Positions 7,417 to 13,445 of a stretch of DNA of 13,445 bases are shown one piece after another. Position numbers and translations under genes: made by a program. The stretch spans positions 43,386 through 56,830 of the forward strand of contig PACG01000110.1 in assembly GCA_002699335.1 (NCBI GenBank), in the 5' to 3' direction. Under the pieces are notes generated by a model, which saw nothing but the letters and a program-made list of their open reading frames with translations, had not been told where the DNA came from and did no database searches. Positions within the stretch are counted from its first letter, which is position 1, and each line of letters begins with the position of its first letter. This DNA is from Candidatus Poribacteria bacterium. Its GTDB lineage: Bacteria > Poribacteria > WGA-4E > UBA9662.

Positions 7417-7895
7417 ATTGGTTTGTGACATCCTGATCACATGGCTGAATACTGAAAAGGTAAACAAAAAGGTGCCCGAAAGTGATCGTATTCCCGTTTG
7501 GCTTAGTTGTCTCGTTCTTATATCCGGTCGGCCAACAGGTCTGTGAAAAAAGGTAGTAGAGGCAAATAGAAACCGACCCTATCAGCTTCCTGGACGAACT
7601 ATATAGCTATACCGACATATGCAGCGGTGGATGCGTCCGTTCATATACAAAAGACGGTTCTTAAATTAATCGTGGCCTAAATATATTCTATGGTAGACTT
7701 TTTACCAGGGACCTGAACAGAAAAACGAAATCAGACACGATGACCAGAGAGCATTGCCTTTGTGCTACCCCCAACACCCCAGTTGGCGTTATCGGATTTG
7801 ATGTAATCCTGACACGCTTCGAAACGCTAAAGCGGACTGGGCAGCGGTTCCGTTCAATCTGATAAACGAAAAAATTGTGCATTATCACGGAGTTT

Positions 7896-7942
7896 ATTAG
7901 ATTCTCCCCCCAAATTACCTGCTGAAATCAGGAGAGTCTAAT
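7896..7942. repeat. 12-bp inverted repeat with 23-base loop
   Basis: ATTAGATTCTCC at 7896-7907 pairs with GGAGAGTCTAAT at 7931-7942 with only one G-T wobble. The loop is 23 bases and there is no flanking T-run. It could be the ends of a tiny degenerate inserted element or a structured RNA; no target-site duplication is evident. Confidence 0.4.
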
Positions 7943-8245
7943 CAATAGATTGGAGATGAAGTCATTATTGCCCGGATGACAAAAGTGAGTTGACTAGGGT
8001 TCGTAGTCGAATATCAGATCAAAAGCGGTGAAATTTGTTGGCTTGATTACGGGTGAAACTGTGGCCCGTACTTCTCAGCGACATACTCGGCTACTGGAAA
8101 ATCTTAGGCTGAGAGGCCTATACTTACATACTTAGCGTGCCGAATATTAATTGCTTGAATACCTCCTTGTCTCAGAGATGTTTCTTACTTTTTATTTGCC
8201 ATTTAGCAACAACAATAACTCGGAAATGAATTCACAGGTAATCTT

Positions 8246-8924
8246 ATGGGAACCGTTACAATAAATCTTAGAGATAAATTTGAATTTCTTATGGAGATGT
8301 CAGAAGCTTACAGCAATGAACACGGAATTCTTAATCATTTAAAATCTGGAGCGTTTTATGAACCGGATATCTACAAGTACCTTCTTGAGCGTTATTCGTA
8401 AGGGGGATACAGTTATCGATGTAGGTGCGAATGTCGGCTTTTTAGTTATTATCGGCGGCACTAGTTGGATCAACAAGGAAGATTATCGCCTTTGAACCAG
8501 ACGGAAATAGCTGCAATAGACTAAATACTAGCATAACGTTAAACTCATTTAGCCATGTTACCCTAGTAGGAAAACCTGTCTCTAATAAAATAGGACCAGT
8601 CGATTTCCATATCAATAGTAACGCCGTGGTGGCAATGCACTATGGGATCCGGGATTATTCCCTGGAAATGTAAAGAGCAAAGCTAATCCAAAGATTATCA
8701 GGATGACTGCGACGACTTTAGATGAAGAGTTGGAGGAATTAAGTGTTCTAAATCCTAAGCTTATCAAAGTAGATACAGTGGGGCGGATCAACCTGTGCTT
8801 GAAGGGGCTTATAAGCTACTAAGAGATTCTGCAGTACCTTTTGTTATGGCGGAATTGCATCCATTTGCTTTGGAAAAGATGGAGCACTCCCAAGAAACAC
8901 TTCATACCTATATGAAAAAAAATT
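8246..8924 (+). pseudogene. FkbM-family methyltransferase, frameshifted remnant
   Basis: An S-adenosylmethionine-dependent methyltransferase gene broken into successive frames. Piece 1 (8246-8401) starts with ATG, runs 51 codons and stops at TAA. Piece 2, one base later in phase, carries the SAM-binding motif I as KGDTVIDVGANVGF at about 8400-8440. Piece 3 carries the acidic post-I motif IIAFEPDGNSCNRL from about 8475 and stops after SLEM near 8670. Piece 4 has the TTLDEEL and LIKVDTVG segments, which end FkbM domains. Piece 5 has QPVLEGAYKLL and VMAELHP up to about 8924. The order and spacing match an FkbM domain, so this is one gene with at least four frame changes. FkbM enzymes methylate sugar or polyketide hydroxyls. 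The remnant ends abruptly in ABC transporter sequence. No function is expected. Confidence 0.8.
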
Positions 8925-9075
8925 GCCATTTCAGCTATTTCTAGCTTATCTGGAGGAGGTTCTGCGGATTTCAGACCGGGTACTAGTCATGGATAAAGGG
9001 ATATTAGCAGGACAGTTAAATCGAGATCAACTGACAGAAGAAGTTGTTATGCACCTGGCCACCGGTACGACCTGA
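8925..9075 (+). pseudogene. C-terminal remnant of a sugar ABC transporter ATPase (RbsA/MglA type)
   Basis: The last roughly 50 codons encode an ISS start, one extra base near 8949, then LEEVLRISDRVLVMDKG, and end in EEVVMHLATG before TGA at 9073-9075. This order matches the end of the second nucleotide-binding domain of ribose/galactose-type import ATPases, just after the switch histidine. Everything upstream of this point (Walker A, signature, Walker B) is absent and replaced by the FkbM remnant. The fragment cannot hydrolyse ATP. It indicates that a monosaccharide importer once stood here. The terminator at 9110-9146 may have been its own. Confidence 0.75.
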
Positions 9076-9109
9076 ATTTAACTCTTCTGAAAGCTTCCAT
9101 CGCCAAATA

Positions 9110-9146
9110 AAAAAGCCGTCGACCTCACTTGAGGCGACGGCTTTTT
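9110..9146. terminator. Strong bidirectional intrinsic terminator
   Basis: AAAAAGCCGTCG (9110-9121) pairs perfectly with CGACGGCTTTTT (9135-9146), with an inner CCTC/GAGG stem (9123-9126, 9131-9134). The GC-rich core has T-runs at the ends on both strands. It serves the plus-strand remnant genes on the left and the minus-strand secreted-protein gene on the right, whose stop is 36 bases away. Confidence 0.9.
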
Positions 9147-9181
9147 GCGGTTAATTACTGTGCGGTTTTGAACGGAATTTG

Positions 9182-10075
9182 TTATTGGCCTTTGATACCT
9201 GCCCAAGTGGCGGCCAACTTGTCCTGAGCTTCGACAGCCGTCGATAGTTTAGCTGTTTCATCCAGCCAATTGGCGATAAACTCGACCACACCAATACCAC
9301 GAACATCCGGTTTATCAGGCCACGCGGGCTTAGCCGCTTGCCACATGGCCGCGATAATACCGTTTCCATCTTTGCCGGCTGTTTTGCTGACAGCCACGGC
9401 CGGGTCAGCGTTATCTGCGTCTGATTGAGCGAAGATAGTCAGGTCCCAGTCAGTACCCTTGAACTGCTCAGCATGCCACGGACGGTCGGACTTGAAAGGC
9501 TTCAAGGACGGGATGTATTTTTTCCCGGCATCGGTGGGCTTCATGTCCCCTTTTCTGGCGCCGAAACTCAAGCCCTTGATATCGAAAATATTTGCTGCAC
9601 CGGAAGGTCCATTATTGGGACTACGCACCCCGCCTTCATAGCTCATATATCCGATCCAGTCCGCCACATTAATCAGGATATTACCGGCATCAACAAATTC
9701 TTCAACGATAGAACCATCGGGCTTTTTGTTGGGGAAGGGATACAAAGAACTGGGCATTGTTCCGCAGGCTGTAATGATGACATCCGGTTTACCATCGCCT
9801 GTGTTGGTTTTGGCCCAGGTGGCTAGGGCTGATCCTTCGCCTGTCGCATCTTTATCTTTGAAATTAGTAATATTACCAAAAAGCTTTTTGATGCGGTCAT
9901 CGTTCATGATGACTTCAGTGTTGGCGTCTGTTGCCTCCTGAGAAATCCATCCAGCATTGGTAGATCCAGAGTAAATTGCTAAGCTGGAACCACCGCCCGC
10001 TTTAACGCCAGCGAAGGTCGTCATGGCGGACATACCAACCACGATGAGAGCTAGTAGAAAGACACCTTTTTTCAT
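9182..10075 (-). CDS. Secreted protein of unknown function, paralog 1
   Basis: A 297-aa exported protein. A signal peptide occupies about residues 1-22 (MKK start, hydrophobic core, cleavage likely after TTFA). The mature part is very like the 288-aa protein at 11223-12089, most strongly from PFPNKKPDGS (about 113) to the RGIGVVEFIANWL end. The order DVIITACG, then VEEFVDAGNILINVADW, resembles class I glutamine-amidotransferase/ThuA-like folds, in which a strand and nucleophile elbow precede a helix and a Gly-rich strand. The cysteine here (C104) is not conserved in the paralog, so enzymatic GATase chemistry is unlikely. I do not recognise the family. The start is ATG at 10073-10075, with GAGG 9 bases upstream; an ATG 6 bases earlier leaves only 3 bases and a GTG at 10090 is less likely. 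Confidence 0.85.
   Translation of the reverse strand: MKKGVFLLALIVVGMSAMTTFAGVKAGGGSSLAIYSGSTNAGWISQEATDANTEVIMNDDRIKKLFGNITNFKDKDATGEGSALATWAKTNTGDGKPDVIITACGTMPSSLYPFPNKKPDGSIVEEFVDAGNILINVADWIGYMSYEGGVRSPNNGPSGAANIFDIKGLSFGARKGDMKPTDAGKKYIPSLKPFKSDRPWHAEQFKGTDWDLTIFAQSDADNADPAVAVSKTAGKDGNGIIAAMWQAAKPAWPDKPDVRGIGVVEFIANWLDETAKLSTAVEAQDKLAATWAGIKGQ
9597..9649 (-). repeat. 53-base near-identical tract shared with paralog 2 (inverted copy)
   Basis: The reverse complement of this stretch equals 11628-11680 at 52 of 53 bases, including an uninterrupted run of 35 bases (9597-9631 against 11646-11680). It encodes the end of YMSYEGGVRSPNNGPSGA. Neighbouring codons differ at synonymous sites, so this patch is more conserved at DNA level than the protein requires. 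Confidence 0.85.
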
Positions 10076-10132
10076 GTTCATAATCCTCACTGTTTTTCAC
10101 TCACGTGTTTACTTTACAAATACTAACGTCTA

Positions 10133-10152
10133 TGGCATTAACTACAATGCCA
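10133..10152 (-). repeat. 7-bp hairpin in the leader of paralog 1
   Basis: TGGCATT (10133-10139) and AATGCCA (10146-10152) form a perfect stem with a 6-base loop in the predicted 5' untranslated leader, about 60 bases before the start codon. It may stabilise the leader or be an operator. No known riboswitch pattern is recognised. Confidence 0.4.
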
Positions 10153-10189
10153 ATATATGCGCCTGTGCCCAAAACACAAGCTCCCAGCC

Positions 10190-10219
10190 AGTGTAGCAAA
10201 TATGACCTTATTCTGTCAA
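10190..10219 (-). promoter_or_regulatory. Sigma70-type promoter of paralog 1
   Basis: On the minus strand TTGACA (10219-10214) is a perfect -35 box, followed after 18 bases by TACACT (10195-10190). Transcription should begin near 10183, leaving a leader of about 107 bases that contains a small hairpin. It lies in the divergent intergenic region shared with the 242-aa gene. Confidence 0.65.
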
Positions 10220-10262
10220 GCGATTTATAAAGTTTTGTTTTATTACTATATGATTGGTGTGT

Positions 10263-10268
10263 TATAAT
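10263..10268 (+). promoter_or_regulatory. Perfect -10 box of the 242-aa gene; no clear -35
   Basis: TATAAT lies 84 bases before the start codon of the 242-aa gene. At the proper distance upstream (about 10240-10245) there is only a poor match, TTATTA. An activator, or simply a weak basal promoter, would be needed. The box is 44 bases from the oppositely directed -35 of paralog 1, so a shared regulator could act on both. Confidence 0.35.
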
Positions 10269-10351
10269 GGTGCGAGTAGTAGGTTCGGTAATTTTGCAAC
10301 TTTTCGGTTCCACAAAACTTCAACTATCAAGAATATGGAGGTATCTATATC

Positions 10352-11080
10352 ATGCAAAAACCTATTTTATTTTGCCTTTTAGTCGGTTTATTTGTTCCTC
10401 TTAGTCACGCCAGGTTACTGATGTTTGATGACTTCGAGGGTAAACTGAAGAAGAAGTATTGGATTGGGCAGGCAGAAACCTGGAAAGCCAAAAACGGGGT
10501 TTTGGAAATCGAACAACCCAAAAATGATGGTAATTGTCCTTGCGACTTTGGCTACGGCACAGTACAAGCCGAAAGTTTCGGCCTGCAATTTGACTTTACA
10601 CTTCTTCAAGACCAGTTTGCTTCTGGCAGCAGTATGGACCTCCTTTTCAGGGCTAACGAGTTTAAATTTTACCAATTGATCGTTACTCCCGCAGATGGCG
10701 TCGGAAAGCGCAACCACGCTCGCTGGTATATAAGGGATGGTGAAAATCGTGCCACTTGGAAAGAATATCGAGAATTAAGAAAAGAATTCCCGATAGAGGT
10801 GCTGTCCAAAGAATGGTATACACTGTCTCTGCAGGGAAAAGGGGGAAATTTTACGCTTTATATTAAGAAAAAAGCCGACTTGCTTTCAATTAAGGTAATG
10901 GAATGGAAAGATCCCAAAAACAAGCACCCAAAAGGCGTTATTGGGTTCCACACTAACAATCTGCACCATTACAAAATTGACAATATGCGACTGTTTGATT
11001 CGCCCAATGAGGTTAATTTAGCTGTTGATGCAAGAACCAAACAAACCACTTTCTGGGCTGAGCTAAAGAGGGGAAATTGA
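10352..11080 (+). CDS. Secreted laminin-G/DUF1080-like beta-sandwich protein
   Basis: A 242-aa exported protein. The signal peptide covers about residues 1-20 (MQKP, hydrophobic core, likely cleavage after LSHA). The mature protein opens with FDDFEGKLKKKYWIG and TWKAKNGVLEIEQP. This is the typical opening of concanavalin-like jelly-roll domains (DUF1080, 3-keto-disaccharide hydrolase, LamG), which bind or cleave polysaccharides. The domain ends with GVIGFHTNN and YKIDNMRLFD, the usual closing strands, at about residues 195-220. Catalytic residues cannot be judged. The start ATG follows GGAGG by 12-13 bases, a long but usable spacing. The gene looks AT-richer than the pgsA region. It sits between two inverted paralogous secreted genes, which suggests a joint envelope or extracellular role. 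Confidence 0.85.
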   Translation: MQKPILFCLLVGLFVPLSHARLLMFDDFEGKLKKKYWIGQAETWKAKNGVLEIEQPKNDGNCPCDFGYGTVQAESFGLQFDFTLLQDQFASGSSMDLLFRANEFKFYQLIVTPADGVGKRNHARWYIRDGENRATWKEYRELRKEFPIEVLSKEWYTLSLQGKGGNFTLYIKKKADLLSIKVMEWKDPKNKHPKGVIGFHTNNLHHYKIDNMRLFDSPNEVNLAVDARTKQTTFWAELKRGN

Positions 11081-11111
11081 CGATATAGATAGCAAAATAT
11101 TTACTTTATTT

Positions 11112-11141
11112 TTGACTTGAAATAGGCACAAATGATATGAT
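11112..11141 (+). promoter_or_regulatory. Sigma70-type promoter of paralog 2
   Basis: TTGACT (11112-11117) and TATGAT (11136-11141) are separated by 18 bases, about 31 bases after the stop of the 242-aa gene. A start near 11148 gives a leader of about 75 bases to the ATG at 11223. No terminator is seen between the two genes, so read-through from the 242-aa gene is also possible. Confidence 0.6.
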
Positions 11142-11222
11142 TGCATAGGCGTTTGCTGCTGAAATTGTTAAGGTGGACGTCATTTTTTGAGAAGCTATTT
11201 AGAAAACTAAAGGAGAGTATAA

Positions 11223-12089
11223 ATGAAAAATCTCGTAACATTTTTAGCCCTTTTTAGCCTGTTGGCCATAGCTCAATTGGTTACAGCCAACGATATGGCT
11301 CACTATTCTGGGCCTACGAACCCCGGTTGGATTGCCGGTGGTGCTGTAGCGGCTAATGTAAAAGCGATTGATGGCTTCAAGGGTGTTAAGGCCATGTTCA
11401 ATAAAATTGAAGACTTTGGTGATGGAGACGAAGAGGGTGAAAAGTCTCCCTTAGGTGACTGGCTCAAAGCACACACTGGGAACGGGCAGCAAGATGTGAT
11501 AATTACCGATAGCGGTACTTGCCCCAGCGCAATGTATCCCTTCCCCAACAAAAAGCCTGATGGTTCCCTCATTGAGCTTTTTGTCGAAGCGGGTAACGTT
11601 CACATCAATGTAGCCGACTGGATCTATTATATGAGCTATGAAGGTGGGGTGCGTAGTCCCAATAATGGACCTTCCGGTGCGGCTAATGTGTTTGATATCA
11701 AGGGCTTAAGCTTTGGTGCTCGCACTGGTAACATTAAGCCCACCAAGCTTGGGAAGAAATATATCCCCTCTATGAAAGAGTTCCACTCTGATCGTCCATT
11801 CCATACAGAGCAATTCAAAGGCTCGGATTGGGATCTGGTAATTTTTGGTGAAGACGGTGCTGATGCAGATCCAGCCGTTGCTATTATGAAAGATGCTGGC
11901 AAAGACGGCACAGGCATGATTGCGGCTATGTGGCAAGCGGCTAAGCCCGTGTGGCCCGATAAGCCAGATATTCGTGGTATCGGCGTAGGCGAGTTCATGG
12001 TTAACTGGCTACAGGAAAATGGAACCTTCAACGTAGATGCCAAACACAAAATGACCACGACTTGGGCTCGAATTAAGGATGCCAATTAA
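11223..12089 (+). CDS. Secreted protein of unknown function, paralog 2
   Basis: A 288-aa exported protein. The signal peptide is about residues 1-22, with cleavage likely after VTA. The mature chain is collinear with the 297-aa protein. The first 70 residues are moderately similar, and from PFPNKKPDGS (about 106) onward identity is very high, through GGVRSPNNGPSGA, FDIKGLSFGAR and AGKDG to WPDKPDIRGIGVGEF. The DVIITDSG stretch followed by FVEAGNVHINVADW again suggests a GATase/ThuA-like fold; C100 is out of register with C104 of the paralog. The family is unknown to me. AAGGAG lies about 9 bases before the ATG. It has its own promoter and a clean terminator, so it can be expressed alone. Confidence 0.88.
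   Translation: MKNLVTFLALFSLLAIAQLVTANDMAHYSGPTNPGWIAGGAVAANVKAIDGFKGVKAMFNKIEDFGDGDEEGEKSPLGDWLKAHTGNGQQDVIITDSGTCPSAMYPFPNKKPDGSLIELFVEAGNVHINVADWIYYMSYEGGVRSPNNGPSGAANVFDIKGLSFGARTGNIKPTKLGKKYIPSMKEFHSDRPFHTEQFKGSDWDLVIFGEDGADADPAVAIMKDAGKDGTGMIAAMWQAAKPVWPDKPDIRGIGVGEFMVNWLQENGTFNVDAKHKMTTTWARIKDAN
11628..11680 (+). repeat. 53-base near-identical tract shared with paralog 1
   Basis: Matches the reverse complement of 9597-9649 with one mismatch at 11645. It lies inside the conserved core of the secreted paralogs. Together the two copies make an inverted repeat about 2 kb apart that encloses the 242-aa gene and all three promoters. Confidence 0.85.
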
Positions 12090-12145
12090 TAATTCTATGG
12101 CTTAGCTAACAGCAAGCCTGAGAATTGAGCACTTACGATTCTGGA

Positions 12146-12176
12146 GGCCGTAACACAAGATGTTACGGCCTTTTTT
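12146..12176 (+). terminator. Intrinsic terminator of paralog 2
   Basis: GGCCGTAACA (12146-12155) pairs perfectly with TGTTACGGCC (12161-12170) over a 5-base loop, and six T follow at 12171-12176. It is a textbook rho-independent terminator, 57 bases past the stop codon. Confidence 0.93.
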
Positions 12177-12237
12177 ATTGCCTTTTTTCTAGGAGATGTA
12201 GGTTCAGGTTTTTGCGTTGCCGACAGGGAAGCTAGAT

Positions 12238-12541
12238 TTAGGGGTCTATTCTGGTTTCGCTGGGAACGATAGCAACCGCTTGAATCGGTGTTCCATCACT
12301 TTTTTCGACTTTCAAAGGAAAACCAACAAAAATAATTCGGCCCAAAGGGATCGGCTCCGGGTTGGTCAACCTTTCCACAATCACCACTTCCGCCTACAGC
12401 AAGCAAGACCCGATGGACTTGTGCGACTTCAGTCAGATTGTGAACGCCGGCGATTAAGAGCAGCTCAACATCTAGCAGGGGAATCGGTTTTCCTGCCAAC
12501 CACTGAGCCCATTCCAGGCTAAGGGCGGGAGAGTTAGACGG
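12238..12541 (-). pseudogene. Cyclase-family (kynurenine-formamidase-like) C-terminal remnant
   Basis: Read on the minus strand, one frame gives PALSLEWAQWLAGKPIPLLD, then HRVLLAVGG. The next frame continues VVIVERLTNPEPIPLGR, then FVGFPLKVEKSDGTPIQAVA, and reaches TAA at 12240-12238. This is the characteristic end of metal-dependent cyclase/formamidase proteins, where a PGLS-type helix is followed by an HR-LL segment, an E-L-N turn and a final GSP-RA strand. About 100 of the usual 220-260 residues remain. The N-terminal metal-binding HxGTHxD part is missing and a frameshift lies near 12380. Upstream, only 19 bases separate it from the sulfatase start, so the missing part was deleted. The plus-strand frame here is a shadow. 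Not functional. Confidence 0.75.
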
Positions 12542-12560
12542 TTAATGGAGGAAGCCTGCC

Positions 12561-13445
12561 ATGAACCACACAGATGCAGTTTCACGTCCAAATGTGATTT
12601 GGATTTTTGGCGATCAACACCGGGCCCAGGCCCTGAGCATGATGGAAGATCCAAATATACAGACTCCTAACATCGACTGCCTGGCGGTTTCCAGTCGAAC
12701 CGGTATTGCAGGTTCGCCTTTATGTTCTCCTTTTCGCGGTTCTTTATTAACCAGCCAGTATCCCCATCGCTGTATCCCCGGGCACGATATGGCGTTACCG
12801 TAAGAGATACCGACAGTGGCAACTATCTTTGGACAGAACGGTTACCAAACGGCTTACTTCGGGAAATGGCACGTGGATGGTGCCGTTCATCGATCAGCTA
12901 ATACGCGTCCAGCTTTCCAACATGTCGATGCCAACCGTCGTGGCGATTTCGACTACTGGGTTGGCTATGAAAATAACAATAGTCAGTACGATTGCTGGGT
13001 GCACGGTCACCAAGAAGACGGAACACCAATTGCCTCCTACCAACTACCGACCTATGAAACCGACGCCCTGACAGATTTGCTGATCGACTATCTGAGAGAG
13101 CGAGGTTGTTGCTCCCGTAGGCCTATCCCCCCAATCCAACCTCTGGTTGGCGCGATCAGAAGAAAAGCGAGCAGCCGTTTTTTGCTGCCCTGTCGGTTCA
13201 GCCACCACACGGCCCCTATGCAGCCCCACCTGAACTTATGGAGCGTCATCAAGCAGAGACGATTCTATTTCGCGACCCAATGTGCCGCTGGTCGACCGTG
13301 TCCGCCAAGAGGCACAGCAGAGTCTGGCTGGATACTACGCCATGATTGAAAACCTGGATTGGAATGTGGGTCGTGTTTTGCAGACTCTGGAGGAGACCGG
13401 ATTAGCCGACCAAACCATTTTGATCTTTTTTTCCGATCATGGTGA
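12561..13445 (+). pseudogene. Sulfatase (formylglycine-dependent type I) with stop and frameshifts, runs off window
   Basis: The ATG follows GGAGG by 9 bases. The first 80 codons show PNVIWIFGDQHRAQAL (metal-binding D18) and the sulfatase signature CSPFRGSLLTSQYP, with C55 as the residue oxidised to formylglycine. An in-frame TAA at 12801-12803 interrupts this. The same frame resumes with VATIFGQNGYQTAYFGKWH, the conserved GKWH motif. The phase shifts by one near 13100 to FFAALSVQPPHGPY, and again near 13272 to LAGYYAMIENLDWNVGRVL and FFSDHG, where the window ends. Both shifts fit loss of one base. Sulfatases desulfate carbohydrates and are usually exported, though no signal peptide is seen here. 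About 295 codons of a normal 450-500 are in view. Either a pseudogene or poor sequence; the first is favoured. Confidence 0.85.

Larger units (their letters stand above)
7141..8245. other. Gene-free stretch of 1.1 kb
   Basis: No reading frame here has a convincing start, ribosome site or family pattern; the longest (66 codons, minus strand, 7688-7888) looks random. I see no tRNA or rRNA features and no CRISPR repeats. It contains two hairpins (7385-7416, 7896-7942), a 10-bp palindrome CTCGATCGAG at 7326-7335, and a possible pgsA promoter. One plus-strand frame at 7611-7661 encodes CSGGC followed by YTKDG, loosely like the iron-sulfur end of molybdopterin oxidoreductases, but it hits a stop at once. 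Position next to a shattered gene suggests decayed coding DNA. Confidence 0.5.

Noticed and set aside
7688..7888. 66-codon minus-strand frame in the gene-free stretch
   Set aside because: No ribosome site, no hydrophobic or domain pattern, and unlikely composition for a small protein.
7970..8040. GGTTCG-like string near 7999 considered as a tRNA T-arm
   Set aside because: No matching acceptor stem, anticodon arm or T-loop consensus can be built around it.
10101..10313. 70-codon minus-strand frame in the divergent promoter region
   Set aside because: It covers the promoter and leader of paralog 1 and lacks a ribosome site or family pattern.
11636..12085. 149-codon open frame antisense to secreted paralog 2
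   Set aside because: A similar shadow exists opposite paralog 1, as expected when two homologous genes share codons; no independent coding signal.
12217..12522. 101-codon plus-strand frame
   Set aside because: The cyclase-family similarity is on the opposite strand; this frame is composition-driven noise.

Overview
The window is a piece of bacterial chromosome with small monocistronic or short-operon genes, Shine-Dalgarno sites and sigma70-type promoters. It holds a zinc alcohol dehydrogenase, an amidase, a TIM-barrel sugar isomerase, a sulfatase and cyclase remnant, and secreted beta-sandwich proteins. That mix resembles Candidatus Poribacteria or Planctomycetes-like heterotrophs of complex carbohydrates. 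This is a guess from gene content; no rRNA or other taxonomic marker is present.

Layout. Bases 1-1466 (+) carry the end of a DUF5069-type protein and a zinc-dependent medium-chain dehydrogenase. Bases 1495-4038 (-) carry an integral-membrane glycosyltransferase of the ArnT/PMT type. Upstream of it is a soluble protein that looks like a single-strand annealing or recombination protein, with its own near-consensus promoter and an SSB-like C-terminal end. Bases 4254-7140 (-) are a probable operon: pgsA (phosphatidylglycerophosphate synthase), an amidase-signature hydrolase and a xylose-isomerase-like TIM barrel, ending in a terminator-like hairpin. Bases 7141-8245 have no recognisable gene. Bases 8246-9075 (+) hold a multiply frameshifted FkbM methyltransferase remnant joined directly to the last 50 codons of a sugar ABC transporter ATPase. 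A strong bidirectional terminator follows.

Bases 9182-12176 form an intact secreted-protein island. Two paralogous exported proteins of unknown function (297 aa on -, 288 aa on +) lie in opposite orientation around an exported laminin-G/DUF1080-like protein. A divergent promoter region and a second good promoter drive these genes, and the island is closed by terminators on both sides. Bases 12238-13445 are decayed again: the C-terminal part of a cyclase-family (kynurenine-formamidase-like) gene, then a sulfatase with one in-frame stop and two frameshifts that runs off the window.

The most interesting items are the annealing-protein candidate with the SSB-like tail, the inverted pair of secreted paralogs sharing a 53-base near-identical tract, and the two decay zones that bracket that island. 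The frameshifts could be biological decay or, less likely given how they cluster, sequencing errors.
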